Shown here piece by piece: positions 42,017 to 49,813 of a stretch of DNA of 64,000 nt (positions within the stretch are counted from its first letter, which is position 1; the number at the start of each line of letters is the position of its first letter). The position numbers were made by a program, and so were the translations under genes. The notes beneath the pieces were generated by a model. It ran no database searches. It saw only the letters and a list, made by a program, of their open reading frames with translations, and was not told where the DNA came from. Source of the DNA: JAITWN01 sp964437335 (GTDB lineage: Bacteria; Pseudomonadota; Gammaproteobacteria; SZUA-140); the NCBI GenBank assembly GCA_964437335.1, contig CAYTGL010000003.1:62001-126000 (forward strand). Direction: 5' to 3'.

Positions 42017-44757
42017 ACCTGCGGCTTGTTTCGGCGACCATAGTCATCGGCCTGCTGTGGGGCGCGAGCGGCCTCGCGACCGCCGGCGGTCCACCCAGGA
42101 TCGCCGATATCTCCAACACCCGGCACAATTTCTCGGCGACAGTCGCCCCGGCCGGCATCGAGCGGCGGGCGTCGGCGGTCAGCGAGTCCCAGATCTGCGC
42201 TTTCTGCCATACCCCGCACGGTGCGACGCCCGAGCATAACACACCGTTATGGAACCGCCAGTTGTCCCGGGCCACCTATATCCCGTTCGATTCGACGTCG
42301 ATCGACGCAACCGATCTTGACCAGCCGACCGGCCGTTCAAAGCTGTGCCTTTCCTGTCACGACGGCACGATCGCGCTCGGCTCGGTCAATGTGCTGAACC
42401 GGCAGGTCGGCTCCACGGTGCCGATGGCCGGCACCAGTCCCGGTGGCAGGATCCCGGAAGGACTGGGTCGGGACACGGGCTTCACCCGCTATCTCGGCAT
42501 CGACCTGACCAACGATCATCCGATCTCCTTCACCTTTGACAGCACTCAGGCGGCGCGCGACGGCGAGCTGTTCGACCCGGCCAACGTCCCCTGGCTCAGC
42601 CAACGGGTGAGGGGCGGGCCAATCGCGATGCCGCACGGCGATTATCTGCCGCTGGAGCGCGATGCCGATGGTTCCGGGCCGAAGCTCGAATGCATCACCT
42701 GCCATGACCCGCATATCCGCTCGGAAGTGCCGGGCGAGAACATCAAGTTCCTGCGCGCGAACCGTTTCCAGGTCCAGCCGCCGGTCCAGGGCCAGTTCGA
42801 TGCCCAGCGCGACATCATCTGCCTCGCCTGCCATGACAAGGAGGGCTGGGCCGACTCGGCGCATGCCCATCCCGGTGTCGCGAGCGAGCGCTACACCGAA
42901 CCCGCGGCCGATATCCGCGAGTTTCCGCGCAATATCCAGGTCTGGCAGGCGGCCTGTCTGAATTGCCACGACCCGCATACCGTGCAGGGCGCGCGCCGGT
43001 TGCTGCGGGAAGGCACCGATGGTCCTCTGCTGACCGATCCGACGACCGGCGGGCAGTTCCGCCAGGGGGGGCGTCCGGCCGTCGAATACGTCTGCTACTC
43101 GTGTCACGGTGATCCGGCGGTCGGTCCGCCGACCGCTCAGACGCTGCAAGGCCAGATCAGCCCGAATACCAATCCGTCCTTCGAGGTCCCGGACATCAAG
43201 ACGGACTTCACGACGCTCGCGCGGCACATGCCGATCTCGAGCGATGACCAGCTTGCCGGTCACGAGGTTCACAGCATCGGCAGCGGTGATGCCGCGACCC
43301 AGGGCGACCAGCGCGGCCAGGATTTCGTCGAGTCGCGGGAACTGCTCGGACTCGGCGGTCTGCTCAACCGTCATGCCGAGTGCACCGACTGCCACAATCC
43401 GCACCGCGTGATCCGCAACCGGCGCTTCAATGACGACCCGACCGTACCGGGCGAGGCCGGGACGCATGAACATACCCCGGGCATCGCGCCGAGCAATATC
43501 GCGTCCGGCGTTCTGCGCGGCATCTGGGGCGTCGAGCCGATCTATGCAAATTCGCGCTTCGGCGAGAATCCGATTGCATTCGAGGTCAAGCGCGGCGATC
43601 CCGGCATCGGCGGCATCACCGATATCAGCGCGCCCTACCTGACTCGCGAATACCAGCTTTGCTTCAAGTGTCATTCGAACTATGTCTATGACACGCCGCC
43701 GCCGCTCGGATACACCTCCGGACTGACGCCGCCCGGCACACCGAGCACGCCGCCGGACATGCTGCACTACACGAATCAGTCGATGGAGTTTCAGGTGCCC
43801 GGCAGCGTGAGCGGGAATGATCCCGGCCCGCATGGGGGCGAGGGCACGGCCGGGCCGACCGGCGCTTACGACGAGGGCGCGCCCTGCAATGTGCAATTGA
43901 CCGATTCGAACGGCAATCCGCTCATCATCAACGGCCGGCTCGATCCACAGGGCAATTGCGTCGATTTCGTCAACGAGAATCATCGTTCCTGGCACCCGGT
44001 CATGCGTCCGACCGGACGCACGCCGCCGGTGCGCGGCGCGTCGCCTGACGTCTGGCGCCAGCCGTTCAACAGCGCGGTCGGTCTTCAGACGATGTTCTGC
44101 TCGGATTGCCACGGCTCGCGAACGATGGGCAATACGGTCGTGCCGATGGGCGGCGAGAATGGCGCGCCGTGGGGGCCGCACGGCTCGAACGAGAACTTCA
44201 TCCTGAAGGGCAACTGGAGCGATCAGACCGGCGAGAACACGACGAACTTCGCGAACGAGGCCGACCCGGGCAATCACCTGTGCTTCCGCTGCCATGATCC
44301 GAAAAACTACGCGCGGCCGTCGCTTTCGCCGAACCCGGAGGTCCTCGCGAGCGGCTTTCGTCGCGCGGTCGGCGGCGGCGGTTGCCTCCAGTTTCTCGGT
44401 CTCAATCTCCATGTCGGCCATGCTGCGGTCGTCAATAATTTCCGCTGCACGTTCTGTCATGTGTCGGTTCCGCACGGCTGGAAGAACAAGGTCTTCCTCG
44501 CGAATCTCAACGATATCGGCCTCGAGTCGGAGATGGCGCCCGGCACCCAGGTGCGCTACCAGGGCTTCTCGCCATCCGGTACCGGGCGCTTTTACAAGGG
44601 ACCGTATTACAACGGCGCCGTGCTCAAGGTGAGGAAGTTCGCGCGCAGCGGCGAATGGCTCGACGCGAATTGCGGTTCGGCGGGTCCGCCGGGTAACAAC
44701 ATCACCGGCGTCGACTGGATGTTGAACAGCAACGAGTCCTGCGTGAACATCCCGTGA
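42013..44757 (+). CDS. Large 11-heme c-type cytochrome, candidate outer-surface protein
   Basis: 914 aa with a signal peptide (cut near TAGG, residue 24). Eleven CXXCH motifs start at residues 62, 112, 227, 270, 315, 361, 457, 550, 696, 757 and 812. The first two and the spacing around them (NTRHN, CAFCHTPHG, PLWNR, CLSCHDGT) match the tetraheme cytochrome at 32800. Several motifs are CHDPH or CHNPH, as in other large Geobacter-type cytochromes. Spacing of up to 145 residues between hemes is loose, implying sizeable non-heme domains. It is probably exported to the cell surface. Its stop overlaps the ccsB start (GTGA). Confidence 0.9.
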   Translation: MNLRLVSATIVIGLLWGASGLATAGGPPRIADISNTRHNFSATVAPAGIERRASAVSESQICAFCHTPHGATPEHNTPLWNRQLSRATYIPFDSTSIDATDLDQPTGRSKLCLSCHDGTIALGSVNVLNRQVGSTVPMAGTSPGGRIPEGLGRDTGFTRYLGIDLTNDHPISFTFDSTQAARDGELFDPANVPWLSQRVRGGPIAMPHGDYLPLERDADGSGPKLECITCHDPHIRSEVPGENIKFLRANRFQVQPPVQGQFDAQRDIICLACHDKEGWADSAHAHPGVASERYTEPAADIREFPRNIQVWQAACLNCHDPHTVQGARRLLREGTDGPLLTDPTTGGQFRQGGRPAVEYVCYSCHGDPAVGPPTAQTLQGQISPNTNPSFEVPDIKTDFTTLARHMPISSDDQLAGHEVHSIGSGDAATQGDQRGQDFVESRELLGLGGLLNRHAECTDCHNPHRVIRNRRFNDDPTVPGEAGTHEHTPGIAPSNIASGVLRGIWGVEPIYANSRFGENPIAFEVKRGDPGIGGITDISAPYLTREYQLCFKCHSNYVYDTPPPLGYTSGLTPPGTPSTPPDMLHYTNQSMEFQVPGSVSGNDPGPHGGEGTAGPTGAYDEGAPCNVQLTDSNGNPLIINGRLDPQGNCVDFVNENHRSWHPVMRPTGRTPPVRGASPDVWRQPFNSAVGLQTMFCSDCHGSRTMGNTVVPMGGENGAPWGPHGSNENFILKGNWSDQTGENTTNFANEADPGNHLCFRCHDPKNYARPSLSPNPEVLASGFRRAVGGGGCLQFLGLNLHVGHAAVVNNFRCTFCHVSVPHGWKNKVFLANLNDIGLESEMAPGTQVRYQGFSPSGTGRFYKGPYYNGAVLKVRKFARSGEWLDANCGSAGPPGNNITGVDWMLNSNESCVNIP

Positions 44758-45782
44758 TCCGGGCACTGCGCACTCTGGCCTCGATCCGGCTGACGCTGTT
44801 CGGCATGGCGTTCCTCGGCGTCGGCGCCGCGCTGAACTACGACAACCCGGTCGAGACGCCAACCTGGGTGCTGGCGTCACCGATGACCCTGCTCGCGGTG
44901 AACCTGCTCGCAGCGGTGATCACGAATCCGCGCATCAATCGGCGCGGCGGCCTGCTGGTGTTTCATCTCGGCCTGCTCGCGATCGTGGTGCTTGCGGCGA
45001 TTGGCCGGATGACGATGATGGAGGCCAATGTCGAACTGACAGAAGGCGATGCCTTCATGGCGCGCGATATCATCAACGTACGCGAGGGGCCCTGGCATCG
45101 TGGCAGCCTCGACCGCGTCGGTTTCGTGCAGGGCCCCTATACGATCGATTACACATCCGGCATGTCGCGCGGACCGACGCGCAGTGAGATCATGGTGCCG
45201 GACGGCCGCGGCGGCTGGGATCGCAAGGTTGTCGGGGACCACACTCCGCTGCGGGCGGAGGGTTATCGTTTCTACACGACATTCAACAAGGGATTCGCGG
45301 CGGTGTTGACCTGGATGCCCGATGGCGGGTCGCCGGTCACCGGTACGATCCATATGCCGTCGTATCCGCTGTTCGAGCACCGTCAGGCAAATCGCTGGAC
45401 ACCGGACGGCGGCGAGGAAATTCGCTTCTGGCTGCAACTCGAGACCGGTATTGATCCGGCCACGGACTGGCGGCTCGATCCGCGGAATTCTGCGGGGGCG
45501 CTCGTCGTGCGCGCCGGTGACGACCGGGTGGTACTGCGGCCGGGAGAATCGCTTCGCCTCGACACCGGCAGCCTGCGCTTTGAGCGCCTCGCGGGCTGGA
45601 TGGGATACAGGATCTTTTACGATCCGACGCTGCACTGGCTGTTCCTTGCAGCGATAATTGCCGTTTTTGGCCTTGCCGCGCATTTCTGGCGCAAGTTTGG
45701 CGCAATCCAGGTCTATTCCGCGGTGCAGGAAGCCGCGCGAAAGAAGGCCGCAGCCGATCTGCAGGGAGGTAAGTCGCTATGA
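44754..45782 (+). CDS. ccsB: System II cytochrome c maturation protein CcsB/ResB
   Basis: 342 aa from a GTG. Membrane helices lie near residues 12-28, 40-56, 66-84 and about 292-312, with a large periplasmic domain between the third and fourth. This is the ResB/CcsB layout. With CcsA it forms the heme export and c-heme attachment synthase. It overlaps both neighbours by four bases, tying it to the multiheme genes. Confidence 0.87.
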   Translation: MIRALRTLASIRLTLFGMAFLGVGAALNYDNPVETPTWVLASPMTLLAVNLLAAVITNPRINRRGGLLVFHLGLLAIVVLAAIGRMTMMEANVELTEGDAFMARDIINVREGPWHRGSLDRVGFVQGPYTIDYTSGMSRGPTRSEIMVPDGRGGWDRKVVGDHTPLRAEGYRFYTTFNKGFAAVLTWMPDGGSPVTGTIHMPSYPLFEHRQANRWTPDGGEEIRFWLQLETGIDPATDWRLDPRNSAGALVVRAGDDRVVLRPGESLRLDTGSLRFERLAGWMGYRIFYDPTLHWLFLAAIIAVFGLAAHFWRKFGAIQVYSAVQEAARKKAAADLQGGKSL

Positions 45783-46648
45783 ACGAAGAGATGACGATGG
45801 TGGCCGAGATGCCGTGGCTGTACGCCGGCCTCGCGGCCTATGCGCTGGCGACCTTCTTTGCCGTGCAGGGGGTCCTGCGCACGAGCGGGGCCACCAACGG
45901 GGCCGCGACACTGAGCTTCTCGCGCAATCACGAACCCTATGTACTCGGGATGCTGTCGTCCGCGGTATTGCTGCTCGCGATTGCACTGACCGAGCGCTGG
46001 CTCAGGGTCGGTCATGGCCCGTTCGTCGACCTGTTCGAACTGCTGACCAGCCAGTTGTTCAGCCTCGGCCTGATCTACACGATTGCCTACTGGCGCGTTC
46101 CGTTGATTCGGCCGACCGTGATCGTTGTGCTGCCGGTGTTGTGGACGATGGGCATCTGGGTGCTGACCCTCGATCCGTCCGCCCGCGCGTTCCCGCCGAC
46201 CTATTACCATAACTGGCTGTGGGCCCATGTCGGTTTCGGCAAGGTTTTTCTCGGCCTGTGCCTGATTGCAACCGGCCTCGCCGGGATCATCCTGCTGCGC
46301 AGCGTGCGCGGCTTCCGGTTTCTGTTGCGGCAGATGCCGTCTGACAGCGTCATCGATACGATCGCCTGGCGTTTCATGCTGCTGGCGCTGGTGTTTCACA
46401 GCCTGATGCTGATCGCCGGCGCGGTCTGGGCGCAGGACGCCTGGGGTCGCTACTGGGCCTGGGACGCGCTCGAGACCTCGTCATTCCTGACCTGGTTGAT
46501 GCTGGCCGGGCTGATCCACGTCAGGCTTACCTACAATCTGCATCCTCGACTCGGCGCGATGGCGATCGTCGGTGTCTTCACCTTGGCGTTCTTCACCTAT
46601 TTCGGCGCGCCGTTCTACAGTGAGGCGGCGCACAAGGGAGTGATATGA
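45779..46648 (+). CDS. ccsA: System II cytochrome c maturation protein CcsA/ResC
   Basis: 289 aa, about eight membrane helices. The heme-handling WWD motif is present as WAQDAWGRYWAWDALETSSFLTWL near residues 217-240, and conserved His residues lie in NWLWAHVGFGK and ALVFHSLMLIAG. With CcsB it attaches heme to CXXCH apocytochromes in the periplasm. The genome also has a complete System I (55267-62401), so this pair is likely dedicated to the adjacent multiheme proteins. Confidence 0.9.
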   Translation: MNEEMTMVAEMPWLYAGLAAYALATFFAVQGVLRTSGATNGAATLSFSRNHEPYVLGMLSSAVLLLAIALTERWLRVGHGPFVDLFELLTSQLFSLGLIYTIAYWRVPLIRPTVIVVLPVLWTMGIWVLTLDPSARAFPPTYYHNWLWAHVGFGKVFLGLCLIATGLAGIILLRSVRGFRFLLRQMPSDSVIDTIAWRFMLLALVFHSLMLIAGAVWAQDAWGRYWAWDALETSSFLTWLMLAGLIHVRLTYNLHPRLGAMAIVGVFTLAFFTYFGAPFYSEAAHKGVI

Positions 46649-47442
46649 GGCACAGTCACGAATCGTCGATCTCGGCGGTTTCGCTGACGCTCGTCGGTGT
46701 GATCGCCTCTGCGGTTTTTCTGCTGGCGAGCGCCCCCGAATTGAAGTCGCTGCTGCAGACAGTTCAACTGACGCCGCAATTCCAGTCTGTCCCGGCGCAG
46801 TTCGACGCGCTGCCGCGTGGTAACGCCGCGGTCCTGACCGGGCAGTCGCAAGTCCCGGCGCCGCAGCAGGATCAGGCGCCGCAAGTTGTCGATCTGATGC
46901 CCCCCCCGGACCGCACCGGGCCGCCGGCCGATGAGCGCATGGCGGAGATCGATGCGCGTTTCAAGCAGGCCGTCGTCATGCTGCATGCGCAGCGATACGC
47001 TGATGCGATGGTCGCACTGCATCGTGTCCTTCAGCTGTCGCCGCGTCTGCCCGAGGCGCATTCGAACATGGGGTATGCCTTGCTGGGTCTCGGGGATTTC
47101 CGCGGCGCGTACGATTTCTTCAAGACCGCGACTGATCTCGATTCCTATCTCGGTAATGCGTATTGGGGTCTCGCCATCGCGCTCGAGAAGCTCGGTGATA
47201 TCGAGGGCGCCCTCGGGGCGATGCGCGTTTACATACACCTTGCGCCACCCGACGATCCCTATGTCCGCCGTGCGCGCTCCGCGCTGTGGGAATGGGATAC
47301 CCGGCTCGCGCGCGGCCCGTTGCCCGAGCACGAGGCCGACTGGATTGAGCGCAACACCCGCGAATGGGCCGAGCGCAATCTGCCGGATCGCGATGGCGCC
47401 GGGGCCGGCGAGATCGTGATTCCGGTCAGGAAAGTCAATTAG
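46645..47442 (+). CDS. Membrane-anchored TPR protein
   Basis: 265 aa with one N-terminal membrane helix (residues about 11-28), a Pro/Gln-rich linker, then two to three tetratricopeptide repeats (residues about 98-200; ...AMVALHRVLQLSPRLPEAHSN..., ...GDFRGAYDFFKTATDLDS..., ...GDIEGALGAMRVYIHLAP...). TPR proteins such as CcmI and NrfG present apocytochromes to heme lyases, so a similar role for the CcsBA pair is plausible. It overlaps ccsA by four bases. Confidence 0.82.
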   Translation: MRHSHESSISAVSLTLVGVIASAVFLLASAPELKSLLQTVQLTPQFQSVPAQFDALPRGNAAVLTGQSQVPAPQQDQAPQVVDLMPPPDRTGPPADERMAEIDARFKQAVVMLHAQRYADAMVALHRVLQLSPRLPEAHSNMGYALLGLGDFRGAYDFFKTATDLDSYLGNAYWGLAIALEKLGDIEGALGAMRVYIHLAPPDDPYVRRARSALWEWDTRLARGPLPEHEADWIERNTREWAERNLPDRDGAGAGEIVIPVRKVN

Positions 47443-47455
47443 TCCGGACAGCGCC

Positions 47456-48088
47456 ATGATGCATCGACTGATAGTCCTGCTTGGCGCAATCCTGCTGTCG
47501 ACCCAGATCCACGCGGCCGGTGGCTATATCGAAGGCGTAAACTACCGGCTGATCGAGCCGCAGCAGCCGGTCGATGCCGCGCCGGGGACGGTCGAGGTCG
47601 TCGAGTTCTTCTGGTATGACTGCCAGACCTGTTTCGTCGTGCAGCCAGCTCTGGAGCGCTGGCTGGCAGAACGCGGCAAAGTCGTGACCTTCCGCCGCCT
47701 GCCGGCCGTTGTCGGCGGCCACATGGTGTTTTACGCGCGCGCCTTTTTCACGGCGGAGAACCTCGGGGTCCTCGATCGTGTGCACATGCCGATCTATACC
47801 GCCTTGCATCGTCATGGCAGAAAGCTCGACGAAGAGGCGCTGATGGCCGATTTCTTCGCCGAGCAAGGCATCGATCGCTCCCGTTTCCTGACCGCGTTCC
47901 GCAGCAGCGCGGCGGCGACGCGGGTGCGCAATGCCCAGCTGATGACACGCCGCTACGAACTCCAGGGGGCGCCGAGCTTCGTCATCAACGGCAAGTACCG
48001 GGTAGACGCGTCGATGGTCCGCAATGCCGAGTCGCTGCTGCAGGTCGTCGATTATCTCGTCGGCAAGGAACTGGCGGCCGCGCGGTAG
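47456..48088 (+). CDS. DsbA-like thiol:disulfide interchange protein
   Basis: 210 aa, with a signal peptide (cut near IHA) and a thioredoxin fold with helical insertion. The active site reads CQTC (residues about 61-64, in FFWYDCQTCFVVQP) rather than the usual CPHC. The cis-proline loop GAPSFVINGKY is intact. A different dipeptide between the cysteines changes redox potential in this family. Its position at the end of the System II group suggests a role in the redox state of apocytochrome CXXCH cysteines. Confidence 0.88.
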   Translation: MMHRLIVLLGAILLSTQIHAAGGYIEGVNYRLIEPQQPVDAAPGTVEVVEFFWYDCQTCFVVQPALERWLAERGKVVTFRRLPAVVGGHMVFYARAFFTAENLGVLDRVHMPIYTALHRHGRKLDEEALMADFFAEQGIDRSRFLTAFRSSAAATRVRNAQLMTRRYELQGAPSFVINGKYRVDASMVRNAESLLQVVDYLVGKELAAAR

Positions 48089-48107
48089 TCTTCCGGGCGA
48101 GTCCCGC

Positions 48108-48185
48108 ATTTTTCATGAACGCCGGTTGTAGCGGGATCCGGGTTCGGACAGGCCCTCCCGAGCGTGTGTGCGGTTCATGAAAAAT
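48108..48185. repeat. Inverted repeat between convergent genes
   Basis: Perfect 13-base arms (ATTTTTCATGAAC at 48108-48120 and its complement at 48173-48185) flank 52 bases. The T- and A-runs at the outer ends mean the structure might stop transcription from both sides. It could also be a small mobile repeat. Confidence 0.65.
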
Positions 48186-48190
48186 ACGCG

Positions 48191-49813
48191 TCAGCGCTCA
48201 TCCCGTTGCGCCGGATGAAAGGCCCGCGGTGACCACTTGTCCTGATTCAAGTCGCCGGCGGGGTGTGGTTCACGGCGCAGCCGTTCGACAACTCTGTCGA
48301 TCCGTTTCCCGAGGTCCGCTGCTTCCCCGTTTCTCCCCCCGGGATGATAGCATCGCCGCTGCACGTCCCTGACGACGGCGCGCAATTCCTCGTCGAAACC
48401 GTTGTGCTTTTCATGCGCCCTCAAGCCCTGTTCGAGCGTCCGGCTGCCGAGCGCCGCGAGCAGTCGATCCCTGTCGGGACGGACGCTTGCGGCCGGGCGC
48501 GCTTTACCGGCGCCGCGGCTGGCGCGGGTCGGGAGTCGTTGCCGCCACCAAAGCGCGACGGCGATGATCCACGACAACAGCAGCAGCGCCGCGACCGCTT
48601 GCCAGATCCGCAGCGCGGTCGTTGTGGCAGCAGCGGGAATCATGCCGAATTCTCCGGCGCGGTCGCCATCGGTTCCGGTGACCGGTGCGCCGGATACCTG
48701 GAGCGGTCGTCCTGGCACGGACAGCGATTCAAGGCGTCCTGTGTCCGTATCGAACCACGGCAGTACGAGCGCCGGAAGCGTGAATACGCCGGGCGCGAGC
48801 GGCATCACCGAGCCGCGATAGACCGCGACGCTTTCGATCCCGCCGTCGGCGCGCAACTCGTGGTGCCGCTCCGGCGGATCCATGAAGATCCGGAGATCGC
48901 TGGAATGATCGCTGAACGGCATTTCGGCTGGCAGTGCATTCAGGGCCGTTGTCGTGCGCAGCGTGATCTCCCATGGCATGATGCGACCTACGTGGGCGGT
49001 GGCAGGCGCATCGATGCTGACGGAAGGGCGACCGATCAGCGTATCGGGCGGAACCGATGCGGGCAGGCCGGTGACGTCGATGTGTTGTTCTGAGAACGGC
49101 AGCCGCCACTGGCGACCCTGCTGCGTCTCGATCCATATGTCCGGCAGCGAGACCGTGATGCGTTCGCCGGTCAGCGGGCTGATCGCCCAGGCGGTGCGGG
49201 TGACCTGGTACTCGATTCCGTTCACCGTCTCGACGCGATTCTCCTGCGGCAGCAGATGGAGTTCAACCTGCTGCGGCCTGGTTTCGAGCGGACCACCGAG
49301 TCGCGCGGTTTCGAGATTGACCCGGTGATAGAGATCCAGAAAGATCAGCGACTGTTCACGCACGCGCAGCCTGTGAGTGCCGACGCCGCTGACTGCGAAG
49401 GCCTCGGCGGCAGCGCCTTCCGCGCGCTGCTCCAGCACCCGGACCCTGATCGGATCGGTGCTGAGACCGTCGACGGTAAAAGACGGGATGATCAAGCGGC
49501 CGCTTTGACGGGGGAACAGCTCGACCGTGATCGTCGAGCTGGAGCGCCCGCGATTGCGATCGATGTTGAAGCGGAAGTCGGCGCGAGGCGTTCCGAGTTC
49601 GAACTGGTCTGTCAGCAATGTCAGGTCGATGTTTGGAGAGACGCCCTCGGCGCGTAAACGGGTCTCGCTATCGTGTAGTGCGAGCGTCAGCATGACGTGC
49701 TCGTTGATGAAGAGCTCTTTTCTGTCAACGGTCGCGGTGAAGGTGGTTGCGGCGGCGAGCCCCCCGCTCAACAGCAGCAGCAAGACACCCGTGAGTATCC
49801 TGTACGCTACCAT
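48191..49813 (-). CDS. batD: BatD-like oxygen-tolerance protein
   Basis: 540 aa. A signal peptide (cut near AAATTF) precedes several beta-rich domains (TATVDRKELFINEHVMLTL...). A transmembrane helix lies near residues 410-430 and a basic cytoplasmic tail follows. This is the BatD layout of the Bacteroides aerotolerance operon. It is the last gene of a six-gene minus-strand operon led by moxR and overlaps the VWA-TPR gene by seven bases. Its biochemical role is unknown. Confidence 0.85.
   Translation of the reverse strand: MVAYRILTGVLLLLLSGGLAAATTFTATVDRKELFINEHVMLTLALHDSETRLRAEGVSPNIDLTLLTDQFELGTPRADFRFNIDRNRGRSSSTITVELFPRQSGRLIIPSFTVDGLSTDPIRVRVLEQRAEGAAAEAFAVSGVGTHRLRVREQSLIFLDLYHRVNLETARLGGPLETRPQQVELHLLPQENRVETVNGIEYQVTRTAWAISPLTGERITVSLPDIWIETQQGRQWRLPFSEQHIDVTGLPASVPPDTLIGRPSVSIDAPATAHVGRIMPWEITLRTTTALNALPAEMPFSDHSSDLRIFMDPPERHHELRADGGIESVAVYRGSVMPLAPGVFTLPALVLPWFDTDTGRLESLSVPGRPLQVSGAPVTGTDGDRAGEFGMIPAAATTTALRIWQAVAALLLLSWIIAVALWWRQRLPTRASRGAGKARPAASVRPDRDRLLAALGSRTLEQGLRAHEKHNGFDEELRAVVRDVQRRCYHPGGRNGEAADLGKRIDRVVERLRREPHPAGDLNQDKWSPRAFHPAQRDER

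Noticed and set aside
32800..44757. MtrCAB-type decaheme conduit
   Set aside because: No protein with ten hemes and MtrA-like spacing is encoded; the periplasmic carriers are triheme c7 types and the large protein has 11 loosely spaced hemes.
42337..44880. 847-codon open frame on the minus strand opposite the 11-heme cytochrome
   Set aside because: G+C-rich third positions keep the antisense frame open; the plus strand has 11 heme motifs and a signal peptide, and the antisense translation has no recognisable domain.
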